Source: Limnomonas spitsbergensis | Lineage: Eukaryota; Chlorophyta; Chlorophyceae; Chlamydomonadales | Reading direction: 5' to 3' | Assembly (NCBI GenBank): GCA_037349105.1 | Contig: JAYJMM010000102.1 | Span: 2,790,001-2,854,000, forward strand | DNA length: 64,000 bases | Part shown: piece after piece, positions 1 to 11,503 of the stretch | Layout: every line of letters starts with the position of its first letter | How positions within the stretch are numbered: position 1 is the first letter of the stretch | The notes under the pieces: generated by a model | What the model was told of the DNA's origin: nothing | Database searches by the model: none | What the model saw: only the letters and a program-made list of their open reading frames with translations | Made by a program: the position numbers and the translations under genes

Positions 1-240
1 AGTACTTCATACTGAGTACCGTACAGTACTTCGTACTGAGTACTGCACAGTACTTCGTGCTGAGTACTGCACAACACTTCGTACTGAGTACTGCACAATA
101 CTTCGTACTGAGTACTGTGCAGTACTTCGTGCTGAGTACTGTGCAGTACTTCGTGCTGAATACTGTACAGTACTTCATACTGTGTCCCGTATAGTACTCC
201 GTACTGAGTACCGTATAGTACTTCGTACTGAGTACTACAC
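1..240. repeat. 24-bp minisatellite, 10 copies
   Basis: Ten head-to-tail units of 24 bp fill the first 240 bases and probably run off the left edge. Each unit carries AGTACT-type self-complementary words (AGTACTTC...GAGTACT), so single units can fold back on themselves. Copies differ at a few fixed positions (C/T and A/G changes). No coding function is seen. Confidence 0.95.
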
Positions 241-1990
241 AAAACAAAAGCTTTCAGTGCTTACTAGCATGCTTGCATGTGTGCGGCATGGCCGGGCAGG
301 GTACAGGGTGATGCATTGGACCTGCAGCAGGCATCACCTGAGCACCGGGTGATGCGCTGGCTGGGCGGGGGCTGGTATAACCCAGGGGCTGCAGTGCTGC
401 ACACACAGTTGCTGCCGCCAAAAGGTAGGGGTCTCAGCATCTACCCAGCACAAGCACTCCCAGCAGCTGCCCAGCAGGGTAAGGCCCCATCGGCACCAAA
501 CTTGGACCCGAGGCCCAAAGGCATGGCTGGCCACATTTTGTGGAGGACATCAGTCCTTCCAAAGACCAATAAAAATTGAAGGAGGGGGCCTGCCCCTAAA
601 AATTGAAGAAGGCGGCACCTGCCCCTACTTGCCCCTACTTGCCCACTGTACTGTTGCTAGCGGCCACAATGGACGTCGCCTGAGTGCTGGGGCCCGGTGT
701 TTCCCACAGCTTACAACAGGCATGACACGGACCCCACCCCTCCCCCCCGACCCTAGATCCCCTCCCTACGCCCACCTGCCACCGCCGCCACCGTCGCTGC
801 AGGCAACAAGCACCAAACGATGTGTCAGGAAATGATCAAATCTATAAAAGTGGGGTAGCAGACACATCCTGGGCAGCAGGCACTGCGCTCCAGGGGCAGG
901 GGGGGTCCATAGAATTGCAGGGAGGTGACCACGGCATGGGAGTATCGAGGGGGTCGGGCCGGGCTGCAGCATGGGGGAGGGCAGCAATGGGGGAACAAAA
1001 AATGCGCTGCCCCAACGCGGGGACTGGGCTATGCGCCTGTGCGCAGCCCCACCTTGCACTCCTCTGTGAGCAAGGAGGGGCTGGAGAACTGCTAGGGGGC
1101 TGGGAGGGATGTACCCTGCAGAGTCTGGCAAGCTCCAGGGCGGCATGCAGCCGCCTGCCTGCATGCCTGGTGTTGGCCACTATTAGGCAAGCGCAAGTGG
1201 TGCCCGGTCAGATGGGCTAAAGTTCAGGTACAGTTCAGCTGTAGCCTTCAGCAGGTTCCGTGCGCGCGCAGCCAGCCACACTGGATGGCGCGTGGCAGCA
1301 CATGCATGGAGTTCATTCGCTCCTGCCAGGGCTCTTGGGAGACCATGCGGGGACTGATTGGGCAGTCACACCCTACCCGGGGACGGGCATGTAACACAGC
1401 ACCTGTCCTGCAAGGGGACAGGCGTGTGACAACACATGCCGTGCCAGAGCACACCATGCATGAGCTCACACTTCTGCTGCATGCACTCACCGCACCCCCT
1501 GGTCCATGCATGGAGTTTTGTGTGCATTCATCAGGGGGCACAGGGGTTCCAAATGCGGGGATGGGGCAGATTGGGGGACGGCAGCACATGCATGGAGTTT
1601 GGGGCTCTTGTGACCCCCGGGGACAGGCGTGTGACAGCACCTGCCCTGCAGGGTATGTGCGTGACAGCACCTGCCGTGAAGGGTGGGCGTGACAAATGGC
1701 CTTATTGGGTTGATCCAGGGCGGCACAAGGAGGGATCCCTATGTACCCCCAGGTGTGGAAATACAGCTCCGTACGCATGGCATAAGGCTTGTTGGATCCT
1801 GCTGGTTGCTCCACGCAGTCGCACACTCATCCGAGGGGCTTTAAATACGGGGGGCAGGTGTGGAGCAAAAGAGGGCGGTAGCATGGGAGGGACGGGCGTG
1901 AGTAATGCCTGTTCTCAGCTCTAACCAGGCACGCATGGGAGGGACGGGCATGAGGGCATCGGCCGCATGGTGCCCGTTCAGATGGCTATA
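241..1990. other. No supported gene; degenerate repeats
   Basis: Short ORFs here overlap on both strands and none has convincing protein character. Between about 1,285 and 1,690 a degenerate repeat recurs, with words such as ACATGCATGGAGTT, GGGACAGGCGTGTGACA and CAGCACCTGCC seen two or three times. At 1,205-1,260 and 1,985-2,020 there are TTCAGCTAC-rich stretches that resemble one end of the SINE-like family found elsewhere in the window. Confidence 0.5.
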
Positions 1991-1996
1991 GTTCAG

Positions 1997-2272
1997 CTAC
2001 ATTTCAGCTACCCTTTGGCATGCCCCGTGCGCGAGCCACACTGGAAGGCGGATGGCAGCATGGGACGAACCTGCACTTGGACGCCACTGGAACGGTCCAT
2101 TGGAGGCGTTTAGCACCGTTGTCCGGGCGATGCTGAAGCCGTCTTTGTCTAAGAGCGCTCCTGGTCCAGCCGCTGCCGCTGCGGCATCGGTGGCGTCACC
2201 AGCCGTAGGCGCATCTCCTGCTCGGTACTTGGCTAAAGTCCTGCCATCCGTGTCTTGAACAAAGATTTCCAT
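1997..2272 (-). CDS. Possible hypothetical exon (Ala-rich)
   Basis: An open frame of 91 codons beginning MEIFVQDTDGRTLAKY, followed by an Ala-rich stretch. The first ~50 residues have GC-rich third positions like the real exons in this window, while the last ~30 look non-coding. The opening faintly recalls a ubiquitin-like strand, but the rest does not follow that fold, so no function is assigned. It lies beyond the stop codon of the next minus-strand gene (4,632), so it would be a separate gene or a fragment. Confidence 0.25.
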   Translation of the reverse strand: MEIFVQDTDGRTLAKYRAGDAPTAGDATDAAAAAAGPGALLDKDGFSIARTTVLNASNGPFQWRPSAGSSHAAIRLPVWLAHGACQRVAEM

Positions 2273-2279
2273 GTAGGGG

Positions 2280-4631
2280 ACGTAGAAGCATGGGACGTAG
2301 AAGCTAATTAGAAGCTAATTTGCGAATTGGTCCGCGGCCGCATGCGTGTCCAAAAAGAACAGCCAGCACCCACTCGAATGTAAGAGGCCAATGACTGAAG
2401 GAGAATAGGGTTTTCGTCCAAAGAAAAGGTAGTTTGGGTCTTTTGGCTGGCTGCTGGGTTGTGAGTTGTGCCTTTGGGGGTGGAGGGTTTTGCCCATGGA
2501 TTTTGCTCAGCCCTTTGCCCTCCTAGTGTCCAGACAGCTCCCTTTCTGGCTCCCTGTCAGCACTTGTCTCCCTCTGTAAGTTGGGTGCCGTTTTTCGGTC
2601 TTGGTGTAAACGTTTGCAGCAGCTCGGGTGGGATTCTGGTGGTAGTGTGCTTTAGCTAGAGGGGTTTCGACTGTCTGGGCGGGGTAACCGTTTTTTGTAT
2701 ACCTTAATCGAACTTTTTACGCATGAGTTATTGCAGCCGTGTGAATACTTGTTTGTCGTGTGCCTTTCATGTTCCTGCTCGCCTTTACACAGCTTTCGAC
2801 GAGGGCCCCTTGCGCACCCGGGCTGTTTTTTAGTGTTCGCGTCTCAGGTTTCTGGGGTTGGGCGGCCTGTCTCACACCTTGCAAAGTCCTAGCAAAAGAA
2901 AAGTCCCTCCTTATTTCGAATGCGAGGAGCAGGAGGAGAAGGCACATAATTTATCGCCATGCCTTGGAGGGTAGGCAGGTCAGAGGGCACATAAGTCTGT
3001 GTTTCTGACGCATGGGGCCTCCAACTTTACTTACCGGTAAGTGGTGCTGTTACCTGCTGCTGCGGCGGGATCGGGCACCAACCAATGTGGTTCTGCCGCG
3101 ATGAACCCGCAGCCGAGTTGCCAGACTGAGCTATGGACTCTGCTAGCATGCTAGCTGTCCGCCTGCGTGGTTTGCCACTCTGGCATGGGGAGGGCAGCGG
3201 CGCTCCTTAAAAAGCTCACTGGCGGCGCGTCTGAAGGCCTTCTTGCTTGCCAAGCTGAATTTTGACTGTGCGGTGGCCGCGCTTCAATGTGTGCAGAGCA
3301 CCCCGGCGTCCACGGCTGAAGTGTTGCTGCTGGCTGACGGCGAGTGGCGCGTGAGAGACGGCGCCGCCCCGGCGCAGGCAGCCGAAGTGGAGGCTAAGTC
3401 CGCTAGCCGCGGCGCAGCCGTAGAGGCAAGGAACTAAGGAGGACAGTGTCTGGGCAGGTGGTGAGCGACTGCACCATCCTGGTATGACATACATGGGGAG
3501 AAGCTGTGCGCCCTCTGTGAAGGGGGTTTGGCTGGCAGGCAGGGGACGATGAGGCTTGTGTCGTGACAGGATGACATACTTAACTTAACTGACAGCTTCT
3601 GGCGTGGGAAGGACTCAGCGGCTCGCACTGTGTCTTGGGAGGCTCTTGTCACCTGTGGGTGACAAGAGCTCATGGCATAGATGCAAGAAGCCTGTGGCGT
3701 GGTCGGTGTTTTGGATATGATTTGAGAGTATGAGAGTATGAGAGTATGCTGTTTTGTTATTAGTAGGGTTCCCTGTTCTTTTACTCATTTATCTGCCGTA
3801 GTCCCATCTTCCTTTTAAGGGTATGGTATACAGAACGGGGTTAGGCGCCCCATCAACCTGTACTTTCCAAGATCCATGAAGGATCGGCTTTTCCCTTCCT
3901 TATGTACATACACCAGCGCATACACAGCTCCGGGCCCTGGGGCACATCGAAACTGTGAAATATGCCGACCTGGGGAGGAAAATAAATGCATGGGGCGTAA
4001 GAAAAAACAGGTCCAAGGTCATATATGATTAGTTGACCATGTGAGAAAGGCTGATTCTTACAGGAAGAAAACTGAAGAGCAACCGTTTTCCGAACTGCTA
4101 CTATGACTCAGTGTTGGCTACTTATAAAAATGCAGTAATTCACTACAGGTATCATCATGTCTCGACACAACTCGTAGATTCTAAAATGTTGTTAAAGAGT
4201 GTGGTCTCGTGTGTCTAATCCTATCCTATTTAAATCTGGGTGATGTGCAACTCTTGCTAAAATTAACTTGGTACCTCATCTACATCCTGCAACATTAAGG
4301 CATGAGATCGCAGCCAGCTGACGTAGTCACATCTATACCAGTTGCTGCAACAAGTGGCAGACAAATTACAGTGGAGGTAAAACCTGGGAGCATAGGCAAA
4401 TGGGAAGAAAAAACAGGAGCAATGCATCCCCAAGTCATGGACAGAACGCCGAGTCTTGAGGGCGGTCTTGGTGAGTACAACAACATTTGCTATGTCATAC
4501 AGCTTCCACTCCTTCGACAAACATATCTAATTATACAACAGGCCGCCCCGCCGAAGTTTGACTCATGGCCGGAAAAGTATACACTGGCGCCCATTAGCTT
4601 CTCCTCGCTCAGCAAACAGCTCCCAGCTCGT
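2280..4631. other. Mostly no recognisable gene
   Basis: I see no convincing multi-exon model. The GC content falls between about 3,700 and 4,300, where short AGAGTATG repeats occur near 3,725. A TGTAA motif on the minus strand near 4,366, about 265 bp past the stop codon at 4,632, is a candidate poly(A) signal for that gene, because TGTAA is the usual chlorophycean signal. Confidence 0.4.
3243..3437 (+). CDS. Possible terminal exon, PIAS/SIZ-like tail (weak)
   Basis: The plus-strand frame reads AALQCVQSTPASTAEVLLL then ADGEWRVRDGAAPAQ, and stops at 3,437. A V(I/L)(L/I)xxDGxW segment after the SP-RING is typical of PIAS/SIZ SUMO ligases, which is the only resemblance I recognise. No SP-RING cysteine/histidine pattern was found upstream, so this could be a gene fragment, a terminal exon whose partners I could not place, or chance. 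Confidence 0.2.
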   Translation: MLAKLNFDCAVAALQCVQSTPASTAEVLLLADGEWRVRDGAAPAQAAEVEAKSASRGAAVEARN

Positions 4632-7600
4632 TTAGCGGGCCTGGAAGCCCCCCCCTACCCGCACCCGCTCTGTTTCCCCTGTCTGCAAGCCCAGCATGGA
4701 CAATTCCCGCTCTATGCCCGCCGCAGCGGTGTCTGGGTGGCTGAACAAGGAGCCAGCAGGTGCGTTGTCACCACCCGGAAACCGATTTCCCACACGGGTG
4801 CTCCCCGCAGACGAGCCGCGGGCAGACGCTTTTCTTGCGCTGGCGGGCCTGCCGCGTCCCGCTCCGCCGTTGGATGCAACAGTCGCCGTCGCCCCGCCGC
4901 CACCCCTCCGGAGCGCGTCAGTAAGCCCGGGCTGCGTCGCGCGCGTGACTGCTTCGGCCGCCTCGATGGCCCGGGGCGACGCGCCCAGCACCGCCGACCG
5001 CAGGCCGCCCTTGCGGCTCAAGCCGGGAGTTGCCCGCTCGGCCCGCGAGACATACTTCAACACGTACTCGCGGAGACCCTCCGATAGGAAAGGCACCTCG
5101 GGGCGCTTGAGCTTGGATGCCGCGTGAACCAGCGACGTCAGGAACAGCTCGTAGGTCAAGATTTGGTCGCGGGCAGCGGCTGAGCCAGAGGCTTTGGGCG
5201 CTGGGCCCGACCCGCCTCGTTCGGCAACCGTAGAGGCCCGTGCGTAGCGAATGAAGATGGACTCGACGTCCGCTGGAGACATCATCGGAGAGTTGAGGTT
5301 CGAACGTACGCGGGCGCCAGCGCGGCTATCTGTGTGTGGGAGAGGGGCCGAGCATGCACAGAGAGCTCATGAGGTTGGATCATAAGCGGTAGCCAGCATG
5401 GCTATATGCATGTGGAGGGCGAACAAGCGTGCACAGAGAGCTCATGAGATTGTGTGGAAGGTAGAGCAGGACAGAAGCTGCATGGACACCTGGGCTCAAT
5501 CAGGATGCTCAAAGGGAGACAAAGCAACGCCAATCACATGGCATCCGGCGCATTTGATGCCATCAGTGGCTTCTTTGCAGCATCCCTTTATCACACTCCC
5601 TCACCGTCACCCCAGTGCCAGGATTAACAACCTCCGATTCATGTGTCAATTGAAGGGGCTTTATGACATCCAATTGATGCATCAGCAGTCCAACCAGAAG
5701 TTGTGTCTCTTTGACCAGCAGTTACGCCTGTTTGAACCCACCCGACGTTAGAGAGTCCTTGCAGAACAGCATCCACTGGCTGAAGGTCAGAGAGGGAGGC
5801 CAATGCTCCGTAAAACTCGTGTCCAACTGCAGGGTTTAGGGTTTAGGGTAAACTTGTGTCCAAGTGCAGGGTCTAGGGTAGAGGGTAAAACTTGTGTTAA
5901 ATCGCAGGGTTTAGGGGTTAGGGTAAAACCCGTGTCCAACTGCAGAGAGAATATTGGAGGCACACCCGTCAATACATTTCGAGATACCGTACACAGAGGG
6001 CAGCATAAGGCATACATCACTTTTTTTTTGAAGATGCTTCAGGTACAGCCTGGTAGGGCTTGGTGCAGCAAGCCATTTCCCTTGGCTGCGTGTCGTAGGC
6101 CCATCCAGATGATCCTTATCACCCCGTGGTAGCTGCCCTGCCGTCCCCCCGAAGATGTGCAGTAAAACAAATATTGACACACAGGATGGCACACTGAATC
6201 CTCAGGTGGCACACTGAATCCTCAGATGGCACACTGAATCCTCAGGTGGCACACTGAATCCTCAGGTGGCACACTGAATCCTCAGGTGGCACACTGAATC
6301 CTCAGGTGGCACACTGAATCCTCAGGTAGCACACTGAATCCTCAGGTGGCACACTTTCGATTCATGTTCCGCATGAACAGTGGTGACTAGCCATTACCAA
6401 GGTCGAGGGTTAGTGTGAAGGATGCACTGTTTGAAGTATCTGACATCATGTTTACAATCATAGCATGTGTTGTGCACGTAGTGTCCTTCACGCGCACCTG
6501 GGCATAGTGTAGAAACACTGCTCGAAGGTCATTCGTGTAGTGGGACAAAACCTTCTGTACCGCATACTGCTCACCCTGCACACAGAAAAACAAATGAAGA
6601 CCCGGCTTCATTTCGAAAGAGGAGACAAACGGAAACGGGGACGCCAGGCGCTCACACTGGTGTTGATGTGGCCACCTGGACACTGATGAACCGCTGAATT
6701 TGTGGTCTCCACAGAAACAACATCTGTGTCAATATGACAGTGTTGGATCCCCGGGGGTCTGAGAGGTTGGAGACGATGCGGAGTGTCCAATCACCACTCT
6801 TGGCATCACGCACAACTATTGGCCTGGTATCATTTAACTTCATCCCGGTCGCTCTCACCCCCCAATGCTCCTTCCCTGACGCTCCCGGCGCACCGTTAAG
6901 TTTGGCCTGCAAGCCTACTTATGCACCTCCCTCCATCCTGCTCACCTCTCATGCGCCCCCCGATCGCCCCCCAAATCCCCGCTCTCCCTCCTCCGTTACC
7001 CTTAAAGCCTAAGCTCATCATCAGGTTGACTACGGGCTAAACAAGTATCCCAGCGTCTCCAGCACCTCCCTCTTCCTGCTCCCCGCTTACTGTCAGGTTG
7101 CCCTGCTACCTGTCAGGTGCCCCTCCCTCCATCCTGCACACCCCATATGTACCCCCCCAACTCTCTCTCTCTCTCCTCCATTGGTCCCTCCCACCCTCCT
7201 CCTAAACCTGTAACCCTGAGCTCACCGTTGGGTTAGCCTGCTGGCTGAACAGGTGCCCCAGCTTTTCCAGTACCTCCTCCATGCCCTCATCAATGTTGCT
7301 GTCCTTGATGGTCGTCTGGTAGCGCTCGGCTATGTCGCTAAACTGAAGCAGCTGCCGCTTGAGCGCGTTGACGGCGGTGGCCTCCGTCTTGAGCTGCTCG
7401 GAGAGGCTGGCCACTTCAGACTGGAGCTCGCTGTTGCGCTCCTGGAAGGAAAAGGGTCAAGGGTTTGGGGGCAAGGGCTAAGGGTTTAGGAACGAGGATG
7501 AAGGGCTTAGGGTTGAGGAGCAATGGTTATGTGTTTAGGGTTTAGGAGCTAAGGTAAAAGGATCAGGGTTGAGGATCGAGTGTTACGGGTTTAAGGTTGA

Positions 7601-10600
7601 GGGTTGAGGGTTAGGGTTAGGGTTCATTCTGGCCATACAGAAAAGGCTTTGGGGTGGACGCCTGAATGCTGTCACAACCACTGAATGTCTCGTGATCGTG
7701 GATGTGCCGACTCATTCACAGCCGCTGACCGTCTCATGATCTGCGCGAATCATGAACACACAGGCAACGCTCATGACAATGGTCTTAGGTGGCAGCTTCG
7801 ATGCCGCAATAACCTCACTCACCGCGTACATTGAGTCCTTGTCCTGGTAATCTTTGAGCAGCTTCATGGTTGTGGACCGCTCGTCATTCATTGTCCGGTC
7901 CAGGCTGGATGTGCTACTCTCGAGCTCATTACACCTGCACATGAATTCGAATTCAAATTCGAATACACACACAGGAATTCGAATTCAAACCCACACACGT
8001 GGAATTCAAATATATGTCCAGACATGCACACACTGTGAAAAATGACAACACTCACACGTGCAGAACGGTGCGACCCAGGGTCGAAACAACTGCTGGCAAG
8101 CCCAGGGCGTGGCCTGCAACGTGGGATACATGTTACCTTGGCCCCCTCAAAATCGATATTTGTAGCCTCTCCCCTCCCACCACCCCCAACTGCCCCCAGC
8201 CCCTCCCCTCCTCATTTCACCAGCCCTCCACCCTCTCCAGCTCCCCCACCTGGCCTCAGCATCCACGGCGCGTGCGCGCCAGTGCTCCAAATCTGCCCGC
8301 GCCGCCTCCAGTTCCTCCCGCGTGGCAGACAGCATGCCCCCCAGCTCGTTACTGCGGTTGCTGAACGCACCGGTGTTGACCTCCTTCTCGTACTCCAGCT
8401 GACGGACCTGCCGGCCGGACAGCCGGGTATCAAGTGTCAGCAAGTAACAAAAAAAGACGGCCAGCTTCTTGAGTCTCTCTAGTGCTCCCAAGGGCTCACT
8501 TGGCTATCCCTCGTCTCTCCCCCCCAGATGGCATCCACCTCAATGGCTCAATCCATGCTCCCAGGAGGAATCCAAGCTCCCAAGCAGATCAGGCTGCCAA
8601 CCAATGCATGCCCCTCATGCTTCGACGCATGGGGATATCATACATTTTCCAAGATCACAGCTCTACCAAAATGCCTCGGATCTACCATGATGCCACGGAT
8701 CTACCATGATGCCACGGGTCTACCATGATGCCATGGATGTATCATCGTGCCACGGATCTACCATCATGCCATGGATCTACCATCATGCCACGGATCTACC
8801 ATCATGCCATGGATCTACCATCGTGCCACGGATCTACCATCATACCATGGATCTGCCATCATGCCATGGATCTACCATCATGCCTCGGATCTACCATCAT
8901 GCCATGGATCTACCATCATGCCATGGATCTACCATCATGCCACAGGTCTACCATCATGCCACGGATCTACCATCATGCCACGGGTCTACCATCATGCTAA
9001 GGACCTACCATCATGCCACGGATCTATCATCATGCCATGGATCTACCATCATGCCATGGATCTACCATCATGCCACGGATCTACCATCATGCCACGGATC
9101 TACCATCATACCATGGATCTACCATCATACCACGGATCTACCATCATGCCACAGGTCTACCATCATGCCACGGATCTACCATCATGCCACGGGTCTACCA
9201 TCATGCCATTAATCTACCATAATGCCATGGATCTACCATCATGCCACGGATCTACCATCATACCATAAATCTACCATCGTGCCACGGATCTACCATCATG
9301 CCATGGATCTACCATCATGCCATGGATCTACCATCATGCCACGGATCTACCATCATGCCATGGATCTACCATCATGCCACGGATCTACCATCATGCCATG
9401 GATCTACCATCATGCCACGGATCTACCATCATGCTATGGATCTACCATCATGCCATGGATCTACCATCATGCCATGGATCTACCATCATGCCATGGATCT
9501 ACCATCATGCCACGGATCTACCATCATGCCACGGATCTACCATCATGCCACGGATCTACCATCATGCCACGGATCTACCATCATGCCACGGGTCTACCAT
9601 GATGCCATGGATGTACCATCATACCACGGATCTACCATCATGCCATGGATCTACCATCATACCATGGATCTACCATCATACCACGCATCTACCACCATAC
9701 CATGAATCTACCATCATACCACGGATCTACCATCATACCACGGATCTACCATCATGCCATGGTTCTACCATCATGCCACGGTTCTATCATCATGACATGG
9801 ATCTACCATCATGCCATGGATCTACCATCATGCCATGGATGTACCATCATGCCACGGATCTACCATCATGTCATGGATCTACCATCATGCCTTGGATCTA
9901 CCATCATGTCATGGATCTACCATCATGTCATGGATCTACCATGATGCCACGGATCTACCATCATGCCACGGATCTACCATCATGTCATGGATCTATCATC
10001 ATGCCTTAGATCTACCATCATGTCATGGATCTACCATCATGCCATGGATCTACCATCATGCCACGGATCTACCATCATGCCACGGATCTACCATCATGCC
10101 ACGGATCTACCATCATGCCACGGATCTACCATCATGCCACGGATCTACCATCATGCCACAGGTCTACCATGATGCCACAGGTCTACCATCATGCCACAGA
10201 TCTACCATCATGCCACTGATCTACCATGCGTACAGACCCGCACAGGCACCATACACTTCACACACTCCCATTCCCCAGCAACGAAATCTCACAGACACAC
10301 CTTTTCATCAAGAACCTGACAGACAAAATTATCCCCATTCCATGTACCTTCACTGCACTGGCCTCTGCCAGCTTATTCTGAAAAATGAGCTGATCCCTCA
10401 GCGACTCCACCTCCTGCTGAAGATGCTGGATCAGCATCGGGGCGCCACGCGGGCCGCCGTTGACATGCGCACCCGAGGCTGTCACCGTGCTGACGGCGAC
10501 GGCAGCAGCAGCCTGCGCGTTTGCGGCAGCCGCCGACGCCGGGCTGCGCGGAACGCGGCCCGGCAGCCAGCCCGGCCGGCCGGCGGCGGCGGCGGCGGCG

Positions 10601-11465
10601 GCCGGGACCGGAAGGCGTGCGCTGCGCGGAGGCGAGGAGATGGGTCGCACCAGGCCGCCTGCGTTCTTCCCCGAACCCGAAATGCTGACCCGTGCACCTC
10701 CGCCGCACAAGGGCGGCGCGTGGCGCCCGATCGGGCACGCGGACTGCGCCCGCATGCTGGCCGTTCCGCGGTGTCGCACGCCAACGCCGCTGTCGGGCGA
10801 GTCCCGAGGCGACCCAGGCAGGTTTGCATTAGAGCCTTGTGCGCACAGCTTAATGTCGTGCTGCAACGATGGCCAGGTGTTGTTCACGGATAGAGGAACC
10901 GCAGCGGCACGGTTGCCACCAGGGAACTGCGTTAAACTGCTGCGGGCGCCACCCTGGGAGATTTTGAGAGAGTTCACACTTCACACTTGGGATCAGGGGA
11001 AATATCTGGGTGGGTGGGCGCCACCCTCGAGCAATTTTAAGAGTGTTCACACTTCAAAGTCGGGATCAGAGTAACGATTGGGGTGGGCGGGCACCACCCT
11101 GAGAGGTTTTAAGTGTGTTCACACTTCACCCTTATGATCAGGATCAAGATTTGGGTGGCCCAGCGCCACCCTAAGAAAGTCAATCGTGCTCACACTTCAC
11201 ACTCACACAACAAGCATCAGGGCCAAAATCTGGCTAGGTAGACCTCCCACCCACCCACCCACCCACATCAGGCCTCGAACTTCCCGCCCTCCTCATCAAA
11301 CCCATCTCTGCGCTCGTATCCTCTGCGCCAAACCCATTACTGCACTCCCATCCCTCCAATTCACACGCATCCCATCACTTACGGCGCCGCCAGAAAGTGG
11401 CCTGGTTGGTGACAGCGCTGAGCTGGCAGTTGCGGGGCGCGAGGCAGCGCCGCCACCGTGGGATC

Positions 11466-11503
<38 letters not shown>

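Noticed and set aside
1997..2272. Ubiquitin-like protein starting MEIFVQDTDG
   Set aside because: Only the first strand resembles ubiquitin; the following residues are Ala-rich and lack the fold's landmarks.
4302..5127. Plus-strand ORFs over 4.3-5.1 kb
   Set aside because: Antisense shadows of the last exon of the minus-strand coiled-coil gene, which has the more protein-like composition and joins a spliced model.
8706..10893. Plus-strand ORFs with Met-Pro-x-Ile-Tyr-His-His repeats
   Set aside because: Product of the 19-bp minisatellite in three frames. It lies in an intron of a minus-strand gene and the ORF tail is antisense to a real exon.
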